From the NCBI GenBank assembly GCA_037447605.1, contig CM074809.1, positions 2,334,728-2,398,727 on the forward strand: DNA of 64,000 bases, read 5' to 3'. The notes under the pieces were generated by a model. It was not told the origin of the DNA and searched no databases. It saw only the letters and a program-made list of their open reading frames with translations. The stretch's first letter is position 1; each line of letters begins with the position of its first letter. The DNA comes from Zygnema circumcarinatum. Taxonomy: Eukaryota > Streptophyta > Zygnematophyceae > Zygnematales > Zygnemataceae. This document shows positions 24,674 to 38,200 of the stretch, piece by piece. A program made the position numbers and the translations under genes.

Positions 24674-26888
24674 GGCTGCCTCGCTCCCCTGTGCCCTTCT
24701 GTCCCTCCCTCTACCGCGCCTGTGCTTCTTCCTCTCCCTCCTATCCACCTACCCCTCCCTCTCCCTCTCTCCCTCCCTCCGGCGGCGGGTGCGGCGCTCT
24801 CTCCCTCCCTCACTGGGCGGCGTTGGTCCGATCGCTGGATCGTTCGGTCGGTCTTGTCAGAGCGCGCGCGGGCCTAAATGCGGCGCCCGCCCGCCCTCCG
24901 CGCCGCCCTGCGCGCCACCCTGCCACGTGGCTCGATCGCACCGGCGGGGGCCGCTGGGGCCGCTCCCCCCGCAATCCCCGCCGTGCGGCGCGCAGCGCGA
25001 AGCGGCCCCGCCAGGTGGCGCGCCCACGTGCCCGCGCTCTCGTACGGCGCCACGTCACGCCCGCCCGGGCCGCCCCGCGCCGGGCGGGGGCGGTTGCGTG
25101 ATCGCACGTGCGGGAGCGCGCGCGCACTGGCGGGCGCAGCTGGCGGCCCTTCCCGGGGAACGCGCCGCGGGGCGGAGATTTCCCGCTCAGATCCTCACCG
25201 GGGCGCCGGCACATACGGACCAATGGGAGCGCGCCACAACGGACGTGGCGGCGTGCGGTTGGCCGTACCGTTCCGGTTACCCTCCTGGAAATCCCGGGTC
25301 CGTACGGCGGCGAAGGGCGGCCCATCGCCAGGCTGTCGTGGCAAATCGCGAGAAGTCCGCGCCAGCCAAGCGCGGGCGGCCACGTGGCGCCGGGCAAGGG
25401 CGGGGGGCGCCATCAATGCGGGAGCGACTTCCGCCCGGCCGCCCGAGCCCGCACGTGCGGGGCCGCCGGTGGGCAGGGCGGGGGCAGTCACGGCCCCCGC
25501 GCGGCCCCGGCCAATGGATGGCGGCCAGCCGGCGGCGGCGGAGCCCTTGGATCGTGAAGCGATGGATCGGGGGCGTCCGTCCGTCCGTCCTTGTCCGTCC
25601 GTCCGTACGCACGGAGGGAAGGCGTCCGGACGGCGGAGTGGTGTCTCTTCAGGGGGGAGGGCGGCGGCGCGCGGGGAGGAGCGGGCGGATCAGATCGATC
25701 GGACGGACGGATGGGAGCCGCCGGAGCGGCCAGGTGACGCGGACCTCGCGGCGGCTTTGGCGGGGCGCGGGACGCAGCAGCTGGCGGCGCGTGGCGCCCA
25801 GTTCCATTGAGGGGCAGCCGGGAGGGAGCAGGCCGGCCCATGATGGGGCCATGGCCCCATGGGCATGGGCGCGACCCATGGCGGGTGGGCATGCATGCAT
25901 GCCGCCATGATGGCGGGGGCGGCATGGGTCGCCCCCGGCCAGCAGACGCGCGTGAATGCCGCGGCGGCGAACCTCGTCGCTACCATCGGAGGCAAGTTGG
26001 ACACGTGGCCGCGTGTCGCGGCGTCATGGGCTGTACGGATACCGCAAGCGGCTCCAGGCTGACCGGCGTGTGGTCGGGTGACTGGGCCGTATGGCCGTAC
26101 GGCGGCGTCCTGGCGCGCGCAGCCCTGGAGGGCCTGGAACTGGACCGGGCATGGCAAGGCGCCTTACCGTACCGTACGGAGTGCGCGCGAATCTGGCGGC
26201 GCGTGTGCTGGCGGCGGTGGGCGCGGGCCGCTGGCGCGGACGGATCGGGAGTCAGGCGAGGCGGGATTCGGGAGGGGGGGTGGGCAGCCTGTCAGGGAGG
26301 GAGGGAGGGAGGGAGGGAGGGAGGGAGGGAGGGGGGAGAGGGAGGGCCCATACGCGCATTTCGCCAGCCTCTCGCTGGGCGGGACGTTGCGCCCACGACG
26401 GCGAGGAGAAGAGAATGTGCCCTCCGCGAGGCGTGGCGAGCTAGTGGGCTCGTGCACATCAGCATGATGAAGATGGGCAGTCACAGCATGCAGTAGCCAT
26501 GCAGCCAGAGAACAGCCAACAACTCAATCATGTTCCACTTCGCCGACATTCATTGATGGACCAGTTCGACTTCGCCATTGCAAAGTGAACCGAGGCGAAC
26601 ATGCCCGCATGGAGGACAGCCATGCCCTGCGCTTCACAATGCTGCGATAGAACGGTCGTTGCCCACTTTTCTAGAGGCTCAACAAGGCTTTGGCTGCACC
26701 CCACATGCCTCCCGTACCAATACTCATTGGCCCTACATTCACAAAACCCCACACGTTGGCTATGGAATCAATCATGTATGGAATTCTATGCTATGGAACT
26801 TACAAAGGGTAAAACAGCGGGACAAGGGGTGTGCGCCACCCTATTCACAAAGCCCACCACCGCCCATTCATTGTCTTCCTCACTTCTC
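24674..26888. promoter_or_regulatory. GC-rich EXORDIUM upstream region with G-boxes
   Basis: 2.2 kb, very GC- and CpG-rich. CACGTG G-boxes lie at 24923, 25025, 25105, 25381, 25452 and 26002, two of them inside CGCACGTGCG. CCGTACGG occurs at 25300, 26095 and 26172, and CGTACGG at 25041. There is a CCGT-type tandem at about 25576-25605 and a GGGA array near 26296-26332. Frames of up to 438 codons exist on both strands because stop codons are rare in such DNA; they overlap each other and show no family features. In flowering plants EXO genes respond to brassinosteroid, and BZR proteins bind CACGTG and CGTGCG; applying that here is inference. Confidence 0.5.
26296..26335. repeat. (GGGA)n tandem repeat
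   Basis: About nine GGGA units in a row, a potential G-quadruplex former. It sits in the GC-rich region between the CYP65 and EXORDIUM-like genes. Confidence 0.85.
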
Positions 26889-29800
26889 TCACCAATTCGC
26901 AAAGTTTCCAAACCCAGAATTCAAGCCTGCTTCCTTTCTACGCTTGCCCGGTGCGTCCCCGCCATTCTTGTCCTCTGCCTGCAGCAGCTCCACGGCATTC
27001 CCAGGTCGCTTCAAATACTTCCCAATGCCTTTCTTCTCCGACACAAGTCCCAAGTTCTCTCCCGGATTGCTGTACCATGAGCCAATCTTCTCCTGCATGC
27101 ATGTCACCCCAGTGGCACAAACTGTATTAAGAAATCTTGCCATGAAGTAAACACATCACAAAGGAAAGGTCATCACATCGCCAACTCAGACTGGTCAACA
27201 TGGGGGGCCTCGCGGGAGGCTTGAGGGAGCGCACCTTCTCCGCAGCTTCCTCGGGAGTCACCTCCGCCGCCTTCTTTGCGGCCTCCTCCTCTTCGTCGGG
27301 CTCTGTGTAGGGGTTCACAAACACGGTCACTTTCAAAATTTTGATCTCTTCCTGCAGGCAGACGGCTCCTCGCTTCAAAGTTGTCAGTCCAACTACTAGC
27401 GCATCGGGCACATACTTTTCCCAAAAATCCCGTTGATGGATGAAAATTGGGGGGGGGGGAGGGGAAGAGAGAGTGAGTGAGGGAGAGAGAAAAAAGAGAG
27501 AGAGAGAATGGCAAAGAGTGTGCACCAAGGGTCGGTCGTCCGAATCCACGGCCACTTTCTCCATTGCAGAGAGAACGTCAAGCCCCCCCACCACTTTCCC
27601 AAACACAGCGTGTTTGTAGTTCAAATGTGGGGCGGATTTGTACATGATGAAGAACTGGGACCCATTGCTGTGCGGCCCACTGTTGGCCATGCTCACAACC
27701 CCTCTTTCCGAATGCAATATCTTGGAATTCAGCTCGTCCTTGAACGGCTTCCCCCATATCGATTCGCCTCCCCTCCCTGTTCCTGTTGGATCCCCTCCCT
27801 GTATCATAAAATTACTGCCAAAAAGACCCCAAACCCCCACAAGGACCCTACGTCAGATCCCAACCAGAACGCCTCCCCCTTCCCTCTTCCCTCCCCCTCC
27901 CCCTCCCCCTCCTCTCCCTCCCGCTCCTCCCTGGGCTCTGCGGGTCCTCTCCCTGCCAGCGCACGTGCGGGCTCTCACCGTATGCTGCGGTGGAAGACCG
28001 TTCCGTCGTAGTATCCGGCCTCTGCGTGCGTCAGAAAATTCTCGCAGGTTCGCGGGGCAATGTCACAGTGAAGCTCGAGGTTGAGGTCGCCCCTGTTCGT
28101 CTGCAACCGTGCATAGCCCTTCTTCTTCGGAGTTCTCTCCTGCCGCACCATCTCAAACTCGTTTACCGTCACAGGAGTGAAGACAGTGGATGTGAACGAC
28201 CTCGACGCTTTCCCGGAAGTGTACTGACTGCGGACCTGCAACCCCCCATCTTCCCACCCTCTCTCCCTGTCAGCATCTTCCCGGGATGCAAATGCTTCAA
28301 AACCTACTACCGCTTTCCATTCCCCGAATCTCCCGGTCGTTTATACACTCCAGAGTTTTTACTTCATACTTTGAATTTAACATCCAAGACAAAGCAAGCG
28401 ACGTCCTTACCAGCTTGGTGTTTGTTTCTATGAGGCTCCGTTCTCCTGCTGCGTGCGCTGCAACTAGCGCATGTGTCTTCTCTTTCACCGTTTCTTTGGC
28501 TGCTTTCGCACTTCTCCCATGCACAGCGGCAGACGCTGCGTCCACAATAGACATAGCGGGAGCCTTCTCCTTCGGAAGGTCCTCTGGGAGCCCTTTTTCT
28601 GCTCGCTCTGCTGCTCGCTTCTTCGCAGCTTCAAGGGCCGCTATGGCTGCCGCTCTCTCCCCTCTCGCTTTCCCTCCTCCCCCTCCCAACATCAGCTCCT
28701 CCTTCCCCTTGTTGTCCGCCAAGTCCTTCAGCATCCGCTTGGCATCGGGTGCCAAATTCATGTTGTAGGTTGGATCGTCGCGGGCTTTCTGAAGCTCTGT
28801 TGCCCCTCAGGAGAGAGGAAAGTCCGTTGCTGAGTGGCGAAAGGATAAATGGGATAACATGTAAATACTATTTACGGATTCTGGCTAGTATTTCTGGTTG
28901 TCTGCTTCTATGATTGGTTGTAAGTGATTCACTCGTAGAGGACAAGAAAGGCTAACAATAGAGAAGAATTGTAGAGATCAGCATCTTTATGCAAAGAAAC
29001 GAGAGGAGAGCTCACCCTCATCCTCAACCTCGATGTCGTTCTTGACATGGTCAAAGTCGCTCAGCACCTTTGCTTCCAAATTATTGGGGTCCTGCATTTC
29101 GCAACTCAAATAAATTGGAGAGCATGTCGGGTCCTCACTTTGGCATAAATTACAAAAAGCAAATCGAAAAATTTACGAAACTGAAAAAATCGTCCCTCTC
29201 AGCGAAAACAACACTACTTACATTTAAGACGAAAGTAAAAATTGATTTTTTTTTTGATCGATTGCAGATTCTATTATTCCTTCGGCGGAGCTTTACCTGA
29301 ATTGTGATGATCTCGTCCTTACTGAAAGGTGCGTCCGAGAGAAGGTCTTTCCAGTTCTTCGGTTTCAGATTGAGCTCCCTCACTGCCTGCCCCAGCCCCC
29401 TCGCATTAATGGAGAAAATAGAACCTTCATGACACTCCGACAATAAGCTAACTATTGATTGATTGATGAATAAAATGAAAAATAATGATAATGAAACATA
29501 AATCATTCACACTTTGATACCAAGCTGATGCAAACAGCAAGGCGAACAATTGCTGGTAAATGGCCTTCAGGGCAGTCAGCTCGCACCTCATAACTGAATA
29601 CGTTTCCTGTGGACTTTATCGCAACTATATGCGAAAATTCCGTGAAAACTTTGTTCAACACCGGGCACTGATATTCTCCTGCATGCATCGTTCCATGAAC
29701 AGGTTCAAGCACAAATAAACTGAGACATTCATTAGCACATAGCTAACTCCGTTCTTTTCCCCTCTCTTATTCATTTCCAGTCGGCATTCAATTGATAACA

Positions 29801-30983
29801 ATTGAAACATCATATAATAGAGGAAAAACTGGAAAAATATCCTCGTTAACAACGCGCCATGAAGAAAGGTTAAGTTTTTTAAGCCCTTCAACTTCTGAAT
29901 AACCAATGACAGTTTGCAAATGTACCGTCCGCATTTTTGTGAAAGTGCAGTTTGATGAGATCCGCTATTGCCAGTGGCCTCCCAGTAACCGGATTCTTTG
30001 AAAACTTTTGGATGTACGGCACTATGTTCCTGAAACAAAAGCGAAGCAGATCCTAAGGCCCTGCTCTCAATCAAAACCAAGAGTTTGGAAGATCACAAAA
30101 TGGAAGCGGTGCGGAAGCGCACAAGCAGCAGCAAACTCCAAACCGCAACTTATGCAAGCGAGTTATGGCATTCACGGCACAGACGGGCGGCAAAGTGAGA
30201 CTCACAAAATATCGAACACGTGTCCTTCGGGAGTGCACACTGGATCCTCGAACGGGGTGAAGGAGACACTGGAGTCCGCCAGCAGTGGGCAGCACATAAT
30301 GTCACGTGTCAGCAATGTGGCAGGGACGACAGATGATACTCTGGGCCACCATAAAGTGCTTAACCAACAAAAGCAACATTTCGTGAAGTTCTGTATGTGT
30401 CTTTGAACCACTATCATGCACAATATAAGCCCCTAATTTCAGAGAATGAGCTCCCACTTAGTTTGTTCATTGTTCTCATGAAGGTTGGCCAATAACTGGT
30501 TGTGTATTAGTCAAGCACTTAAAGACATGAGGTCTATGCCACTGGTAGAAAACACCTTGAATTCCAAGCGTACACCCTTAAACATTCTAAGAGAGCCCTT
30601 ATTTCTGTCTTTTTTTAAGAGGCAAGTTAAGAATAAATTTCGGGTTTGTGTGGCAGAAAAGTGGGAAAGGAAAATATTTAATAGCATGGGTGTATTGTAT
30701 GGGCAAACAAACAAAACGGTTTTCCTGTAAGAAGAAATTCGCAAAAGCCAAATTTAAGCTTCTCGGAGAATCAACAAGTCGCAATGTCGTCCTTCACAGT
30801 GATTTTCTATGCATACACTTAAAAGAGATAGCCCTCTTTGAATTAGAGTACGCACGCGCAGCAATAGAAGGGCAATCGCCGGAAGGGAGTCCGCAGGTCG
30901 CGATTCTTGGCTCCTCCCCACTCGGTGGCCCACTCTGTGGTGGTGATGAACATGCGGTCCTTGCTATGCTGCTTCTTCCCCAT
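26889..30983 (-). CDS. CYP65: CYP65/PUB49-type U-box cyclophilin
   Basis: Nuclear peptidyl-prolyl isomerase fused to a U-box (PPIL2/CYP65 class), tied to ubiquitin ligation and splicing. Exons on the minus strand: 30856-30983, 30206-30268, 29926-30029, 29587-29678, 29297-29386, 29016-29091, 28411-28796, 27979-28235, 27526-27814, 27235-27351, 26889-27092; 601 residues, close to the usual 590-600. It starts MGKKQHSKDRMFITTTEWAT. The U-box spans FTPFEDPVCTPEGHVFDIL to YQCPVLNKVFTEF. The cyclophilin domain (about 315-500) keeps ENFLTHAEAGYYDG, FHRSIR, MIQGGDPTGTGRGGESIWGK, MANSGPHSNGSQFFI and HLNYKHAVFG. The tail has EKIGSWYSNPG and ends GFGNFANW. The domain has HLNYKH where cyclosporin-binding cyclophilins carry Trp, as in this subclass. 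Confidence 0.94.
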
Positions 30984-32251
30984 CGTCTCCGACTCCTCAG
31001 GCGCCGCTCAACGTTAGGGCTGACGGGTTCAACTCTAGGGCCAGAACGGCAGCGAGAGTTCCAGAAAATCACTTCCAAAAGCGCTTAGAAAAAGATTAGA
31101 GTCTTTCCGAACGCAGGCGGTGATGACTGACTGGCGGAGGGCAGACGCGCGAGGGCGAGGAGAGAGGGTAGCCACTGCGTGCGAGGGGAAATTAGGGTTA
31201 CGAGTTACGACACCACTGTTGCAGCAGCCAGGACGAGGCTCCATGTGACTCGCGGTAGTTGAACGTTCAACGACTCGTGCGCTCCATGCACTGTCGGCTC
31301 CGTTTACCGTTTCTATAGAAACGGTTTTCTGGGACGGTAGACTGACGCACATAGAACATGAAAATAAGCATCCGTCGGCGTTGCTACGCCCAGGAACTAG
31401 AGATGGCCGCACGTGCGAAAATAAAATTTTAGTTTGTAAATATTCTATTTTAAACGAGGTGAGCTAAAAAATGAGCTGTCCACATTTTCCGAAAGCAGTT
31501 CGCCATTTCTTTTCCCTTGAGAGGAGTGGGGAACTTGCGTGTTTGTCATAGATGTGCGAATCTGCGAAATCCCAAACCCAAACCCTCAACCCTAATCCCC
31601 ACTAAGCAGACGCTCGCTACATTTTGACTTCGTCCATGTGCATTTGCTGGCATCGTCATTGTGCCCTCCAAGCAGGCATCTCAAAGGACTCGCTACACAC
31701 CCATGCCTCCACTACACTGTCAGGCGTTCTCCCTCTTTCGTTTCGGAGCATTCTTCCGCCGAGTTGCACAGCAGTTGTAAGCAGCACAAGCAGATCATCA
31801 CGTTCTACACAGTTACGCTGCCATTTGAAAGAGGCCTGCACGAAAAAGGCTTCCAGGAATGACGTAGCAGAGGAGCACATGCAGCGGGCATTCGAGTCAC
31901 AGAGTACAGTATTCAGATTTGTTGATAGATAATGAAGAGAGCATGGAGAGCATGAATCTCTCCACATTTGAAAGTGTTCGAATGTGTTTTTCTACCCGTC
32001 CAATCCACTATCCCAAGCCCCCAAAGTAGCCCAATGGCATGTATCACTACGACACGCTTTACCCTCGCTCTCGAGCACCTTAGAACAAATGACGACCTAT
32101 AAACATTGGAGGTGGCCGTCTCCTCTCCCCACCCCCTGCAGTCTGCAGCCAATACTACATTCTAGGGGCACATCCCTTCTCCCCCCCCCCTTCCCTCTCC
32201 CCTTCCACATATCTCCAGGGAGGGACTTGCATTGGAGAACTGCTCCAGTGC
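30984..32251. promoter_or_regulatory. CYP65 upstream region and BRCA1 3' flank
   Basis: 1.27 kb. A telo-box-like TTAGGGTT (reverse of AACCCTAA) is at 31192-31199, about 210 bp upstream of the CYP65 start. A second run, aaacccaaaccctcaaccc followed by taatcccc, lies near 31573-31600. Such boxes are known in plant promoters of translation and cell-cycle genes. I see no coding region. Confidence 0.5.
31192..31199 (-). promoter_or_regulatory. Telo-box upstream of CYP65
   Basis: TTAGGGTT on the plus strand (AACCCTAA on the gene strand), about 210 bp before the CYP65 start codon. Confidence 0.45.
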
Positions 32252-35200
32252 TTAAGTGCTCTCCATGTGCAGGAGCTGGCACTTGGCTGCTGAATCAAGG
32301 AGCCACGTGTGGGGAAGCGCGAGGCCCGACACATCCTCAGAGAGAAGCTTGGCCGCCCGCCTCTCTCCTTGGGCTGCAGGCGACTGCGGGACGTCGGACG
32401 AGGGATACAGAACCACCACTGCAGGGAGGGCGGCTGTCCTTCTTGACGAGCTGTTGCCATGCAGCTCCTTTGGGGGGGGCACAGACAGGGGCTCACGCTG
32501 GAAGATGGAGCCGCCTCCCACAGTCAAGACAGCGGCAAGGTCTGCTTTTGATGGAGTTTGAAAGGTTCCACAAAAATAGAAAGAGATCCCCTCGAACAAT
32601 TTCTGCAGGGACAACATTCAATGTTTCTCAATCGCAGCGAGTTATACAGCAATGAAGTTCAACACCTAGGAATGCGTTATCCACTCAGTGTCTCTCCACT
32701 TCTTGCCTTAAATTCAAACCCATCTCAGACAAGCCAAGTCCCTGCACGGAGCAGATGACTCTCACAGGAACTGCCCAGTACACAAAAGCTGCTTACAGTT
32801 GTTGACCGATGTTCAGCAATACCGCCACTCACTTAACAGCAAAGCAGGAGTACCTTGTCTTTTGTCATGAGACGACCTCTCCTTGGCCCATTCTCCATAC
32901 CGTGCACATCCTCTTTCACCTCAAAAGCTTCCTCACTCACTGGTTTACCCAACTTCTCACACGCAGTTAGCCCTGCATGTAAGAACTCGTCCATCATGTC
33001 AGAGAACGCTTCAGACTAAACACATTCAACCAGTAAAGGTGCGGACACTTGCCATTAGCTCGTCAACTAGACTAGCATGTGCGCAATGCTGTCGCAGATT
33101 CAGCAACTTACATTCAAGCGAGACCACCCATTGACCATTGAGAATTGCAGAGAGGAACTTAAGCGTGCGCCTTGCACAGCCCTTTTCGTCAAGGCCTGCC
33201 ACTACGTGGCTCACTGCTGGAGACCACTGCTTCACGAGAGTGAAGCCCATAATGGCTGCGAAACGGCTCAGCTCTTTCTGCAAGTACGAGCACGAATTGC
33301 AGTGGGAAACGGAGGATGAAATGTCAGAAGAAGAATGTATAGAACGAACTTTTTCGGCCAACTGAAGAACGTGAATCACGCAACAGTCACAGTAATTGGT
33401 GACTTCTAGAGCAGTGATGGTTAAAACAAAAGAAAAGACGTCAGATTACCTTGCCATGGACATCCAGACCAGAGCCGCATAGAACCCACTTAGATGCTAA
33501 TCGGGAAGGCCATTTTCCAAGATCAGGTAATCTAGTCCCAGGGGAAGCAACCAGTTTCCTGAAATTCAAAGCACATTTCATGGTCAGTACGGGAAATACG
33601 ACGTTTGCACATGGGAGAGTCCACGGTCGCGCTCATCTTTCGCATCTGGCTAATGCCTTTGCGAAACAGACTACGTGCATTGAAGACTCACTGAGAGTGA
33701 GGTGGCGCAGCGTCCTCCTTGACCGGAGATGAGGCTTCGGGAACATCATCTTCAGCATCTTCTGTGGGGAAACCTCCATCTGCATGCTCTGGGCAGAGCA
33801 TAATGAAACGTTCCTGCAAAGAAACGTACATATCACTTTTTGGACCTCTGTCAAAAAGTCAATGAAACCAGGTCATTGCAATTTCACTGGCCAACAGACC
33901 TTGTACCTCAAACATACACCGCAAGGCCTCCAGTCCATTACAGTTTCAGAGGGAAAATCTGTCTAGTGAAGTTGGAATACACTACTCAACTCAGAAATTA
34001 GTGAACGGCTTTATTGCACCCAAACTCTCTAAAGCATAGAGGAGTCTCGTCGATAAACGACATCAAATGATCACTTTAATTGCCCTGCTCCCCTGCCTCG
34101 CTAGAGTTAAGGAGCATGACGAACAAACGATATCATATACAGAACGGAACAATTCACAACGCCGTCCAATAGCACCAACAACAATAATGCAAGGCGAGGC
34201 TGCAGAAGCCAAACACCACTCGGAAATCACTGCAAGACAACGAGATTTGATTCCGGATCACAAGCGTGAGCTTCCAAAAGCTATAGGTCCTACGTCGCAA
34301 GGGTGACACGAGGTTACCTCATCCCAACGACAGCCTGACACCTTCCGTGCACAAGGGTAATGATATGTGCGTCTGCACTTAGGCAAGCAGCATCCAAGGG
34401 CCGCCCCTTTTGAGTCGCAATGTGAACAACGCAAACGTTGCGATCGGTTCAGTTCTGCCCGCAGGTTCTGGACTTTATTACCTTGGAAGTAAACTTCAGG
34501 GGCCCTGCAAAGAGCAGACCATGAATCCAATCAGCGTTTACGCAGGCAAAAATAAGGTTACATGTGTGCGATTGAAATGACAAGGGGAGGGTAGCGAATG
34601 GTATCTGGTCCCTCACCATTCCAAACAATTCTCATGAACATAGTCAGGTGAAAACTGGATTCGATGCCTCCCTAGTGTAGAGCCCTCTTTCATCACTCGC
34701 CCTCTCCTGCTGTCAACCTGAACCATGCCTCCTGCTATCTGCGCACAATACTTTGCGTCAGAAACCTCAGAATAAAAAGTCCTGCTTGGCTCTGTGTCTC
34801 ACTCTGAACATTTGAACTCTCATGACTTATCCACCAAGTTCTTTTTTAATAAGTGCACTCGTATCCAACAGCATTCAATAGTGTGTGAATCTACAGATTT
34901 GACCAAGGAAAAAACGATAAGTAATATAACAAGCATGCGAGCAGCACCCAAGTAGATTGATATGAGCTTTTCAAAGGGTAAAGTGCAAGCTCGACCTACC
35001 CTGGAAGCTCCACTGATTCCGCAGAAGCCACAACAAGGACGCTTTGCAATCCCCTTGACACCCTCGTCAGAGAACTCAATTTTCTTGCTTTCGGTCATCT
35101 CATGCTTTCTCCGTTTGCCCCAGCCCTTTGAAGTATTTAGCTGCAAACTACCTGGAGACGCAGCTTCTATAGTGGGCGATATGTTCCCCACATCTTCACA

Positions 35201-38200
35201 CTCCTCCGTAGTCAGCAAGCCATCCTTTAGGGGTATTCTCCTCATATATGTTGCAACGATGCTACGATCTGCATCATCTTTAGCTTTCAGAGTCAACCAA
35301 GATGGCTGATCCTCTTCTTTTGTTGGATTTTCACCTGTCTCGGTAGGTGATGGTACATCACGTCCCACACTACCTTTTGGAACATCTCTTCTATTGCCTG
35401 ACGTGTCCAATGAGGCACCCACGAAACGACCCTGATCTGAGATACCTTCTCCACTTCCAGCTGCATTTTCGGCCATTCTGTTGACGGCCGCTGAGGTTGG
35501 TTGGTTAACACCAACAACAATTGTTTTTTCAGAAGTTGTTCTGGTTCTCTCATGGGAAGAAGGTTCAAGCCCCTCTTGAAACTCCCTTGACAAACTCCTC
35601 GGCTCCAAACTTGCCTGTTTGCTAGAATTCTGGAAGCAATTTCTCTGACCTTCGGACGTCTCTTGCTCAAGACTTTCCTTTCTGCCACTTAACCAGCCCT
35701 TCACTGCTCTTGTGAAGCCTCCCATCCTCTGAGGCTCGACAAGGGACACCTGTTCTTCAGGGACCTGGCCTTGTTGTACTGCTCGCACTCTATCCATCAA
35801 TCGAGACAACCGCTGAATGTTAACTGGATGAGAATCGGCATCCTGCAGCAAACATCGCATGTGTAGCATGCATTAAGATGATATGTATGTGGCAAGAATG
35901 GCAGTGTAAATACATCCCTGCATCGCACTGCATGCACTGGAAAATGGAGTCAGCTGCTAACACGTATAAGTGTAACAGAGACACGCTGCAAAGACCACCC
36001 AGCTTAAAGATCTCCTAGCCAATAAATGATATGAGGGAGAATATAAAGAACAGCCATTCAACAACCGTCACAAAAGCCAGTACGGTTCCTAAAAAATTTG
36101 AGGCAATATTATGATGTACAATCAGACATAGAAGCTTACAGCTCGTAATTGTCGCATCGTTAAAATAGACACCTCAGTTAATGGATCAAAAGCAATACAA
36201 GAAAAAAAAAAGGAGAAAGCAAGGAAATGACATCACCTCAGAAATTGTCGGTGTACTATCGACGATACGGGACCCATCTTCATCTTCGTGGTTCCCAGGA
36301 GAAGTAGCGGAGGGAGTTTCAGCGACAGCCGAGAAATATTCCATTTCTCGCGTCTGCATTGTCCCTTTATTGACCTTCTCTTCCTCATCATTACAATGCC
36401 CGGACACCAGATTCTGGTTCAACGAATCTTTTGCATTAAGACCTACACTTCGTGCGCACTCCAACCTGGTCGGATTCTGGTGTTTCTCCTTAGAACCTGC
36501 CTTCTTCTCTGATCCTCCGACTCTCTCTCTCTTCTTTTTCTCCTCCTTGCATCCAACCAAACTCCAGGTGCCAGCCGTCAGTGCCTTTTTGGAGACCCCT
36601 GCAGAGTGCACTGCTCGAGAATCCAAACCAGCCATTCCACTCATAGATTGGTGAGCTCGCAACATGTGCGATTGTCCTGACGGTGTCTTCAAAGCTCCAC
36701 CCATCGCAGAAAGCATAGATACAGACATTCTAACTCCTGAGGCATCAGCATTTTCCCCTGTATTCCTAACCCCTCCACCTACATACCCTTCTCCCGTCCC
36801 TTTGCTAGCACCAAGCTCTGCTCCGGGAGCCTTGCTAGGCATAGATTGGCCTTCATACTTGAGAGAAGCAGGTAATCCTTTAGTGGATGAATGGCTTTGT
36901 TGCAAGCTATGAGATAGCGTTGTGGCAGGCTGGATGCGGTGCACAGTTTCAGCTGGTGCTTCTCGATCCGCCATGCTGCTTTCATTAAGTTCTGCTCTTT
37001 CTTCACTAGCGTTTTCAACCTCCTCGGACTCTGATGTTGTAGTGCAAGACACTGTCTTGGTCCTGTGTAGCCCTTCTTCAATGCCCGGCGTCCTTGCAGC
37101 AACAGAATTCTTTCCTCGCTTAAAAAACTGGTCCGTTTGCGGGGGTGAGCCCTCCATAGCAGCACGCTTGCCTCTTGATTTCGTGAATTGAAGCATCTGC
37201 TTTGCCTGAGAATCGATGGACACCGAGTTCCCTTTCGCCTCTGTATCGGATGCATCAGGACGAAACAATTTTAAAAAATGTATACAATTATGGGTCAATC
37301 CTTTTCTGAATGTAGTAAGCGAATTCAACCTATTGCAGATGCAACGAGGGAACGGGACTACTGTGCAGCAACTAAGGCAGAGAGTATTGTCACCGTAGTG
37401 ATCGATCCCTGGTCAGCCAACTTTGAGGCACAAACCGCATAATTATAACTGGCAGTCACCGAAAAAGATTAGACACCTACCGGAAAGTCCATCTGCTGTT
37501 TCAAAAGGTTGGGTGCAGCAAATCTGGACGCCAGTGGCTGCTTCCATTTCCCGATAGATGGCAACCATGCTGTCCATTTGAAGTGCCGACCTCACTTCTG
37601 CATACGGCCAAAGACAGTCAATCGGACAGCTGTCTACAGCCAATCACCCCGAATCCCGCAATTGACAAAAGCTTGCAATCATTCGTCAGCATTGCATGAC
37701 CATACCTTGCAACTAGTGCATTGCCTTGCAAGTTACACAAAACGGCACAGATACACAAGCACGCTATGAACAGCATTACATCTCAAAAACTTGCGACTAC
37801 ATCCAAATGTAGATTAAGGAGTAAAGAGCAGAACAAAAGCCAAATCAGAAATTTGGCCTCACTTAGTCAACCAACTTAGAAAATAAGCACCCCCTAGAGG
37901 CAGAGCTTTAAACGTTCAAACACCAGCTAGTAAGTGCCTAGTTCAGAATTTGAGTAAAGGTTGTATGCACCTCGCTTAGTCGTGGGAACTTTGCATATAG
38001 GGCAATTGGATGCTCTCTTCATTGACTCCGAGATACATTGCCTGCAAGCACGAAAGCAGACAAGAAGCTTTAGATACCTCCAGGGATCCCGAGCTTACAG
38101 TGAAACATTCCTTGGGTTACTATAGCATAAGAGAACCTGTTTCCCTGGATGAAAGACGGCGACTGAAGGTAGTGCTCGAACGACTTTCATGTTCCAGATT

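Noticed and set aside
24594-25910. 438-codon plus-strand frame, and companions of 310 and 195 codons
   Set aside because: They overlap each other and the EXORDIUM-like gene in different frames, are Arg/Pro/Gly-rich by composition and have no family motif.
36186-37328. 380-codon minus-strand frame as a separate gene
   Set aside because: It is BRCA1 exon 5 (36237-37240) read through into both introns; phases with exons 4 and 6 fit exactly.
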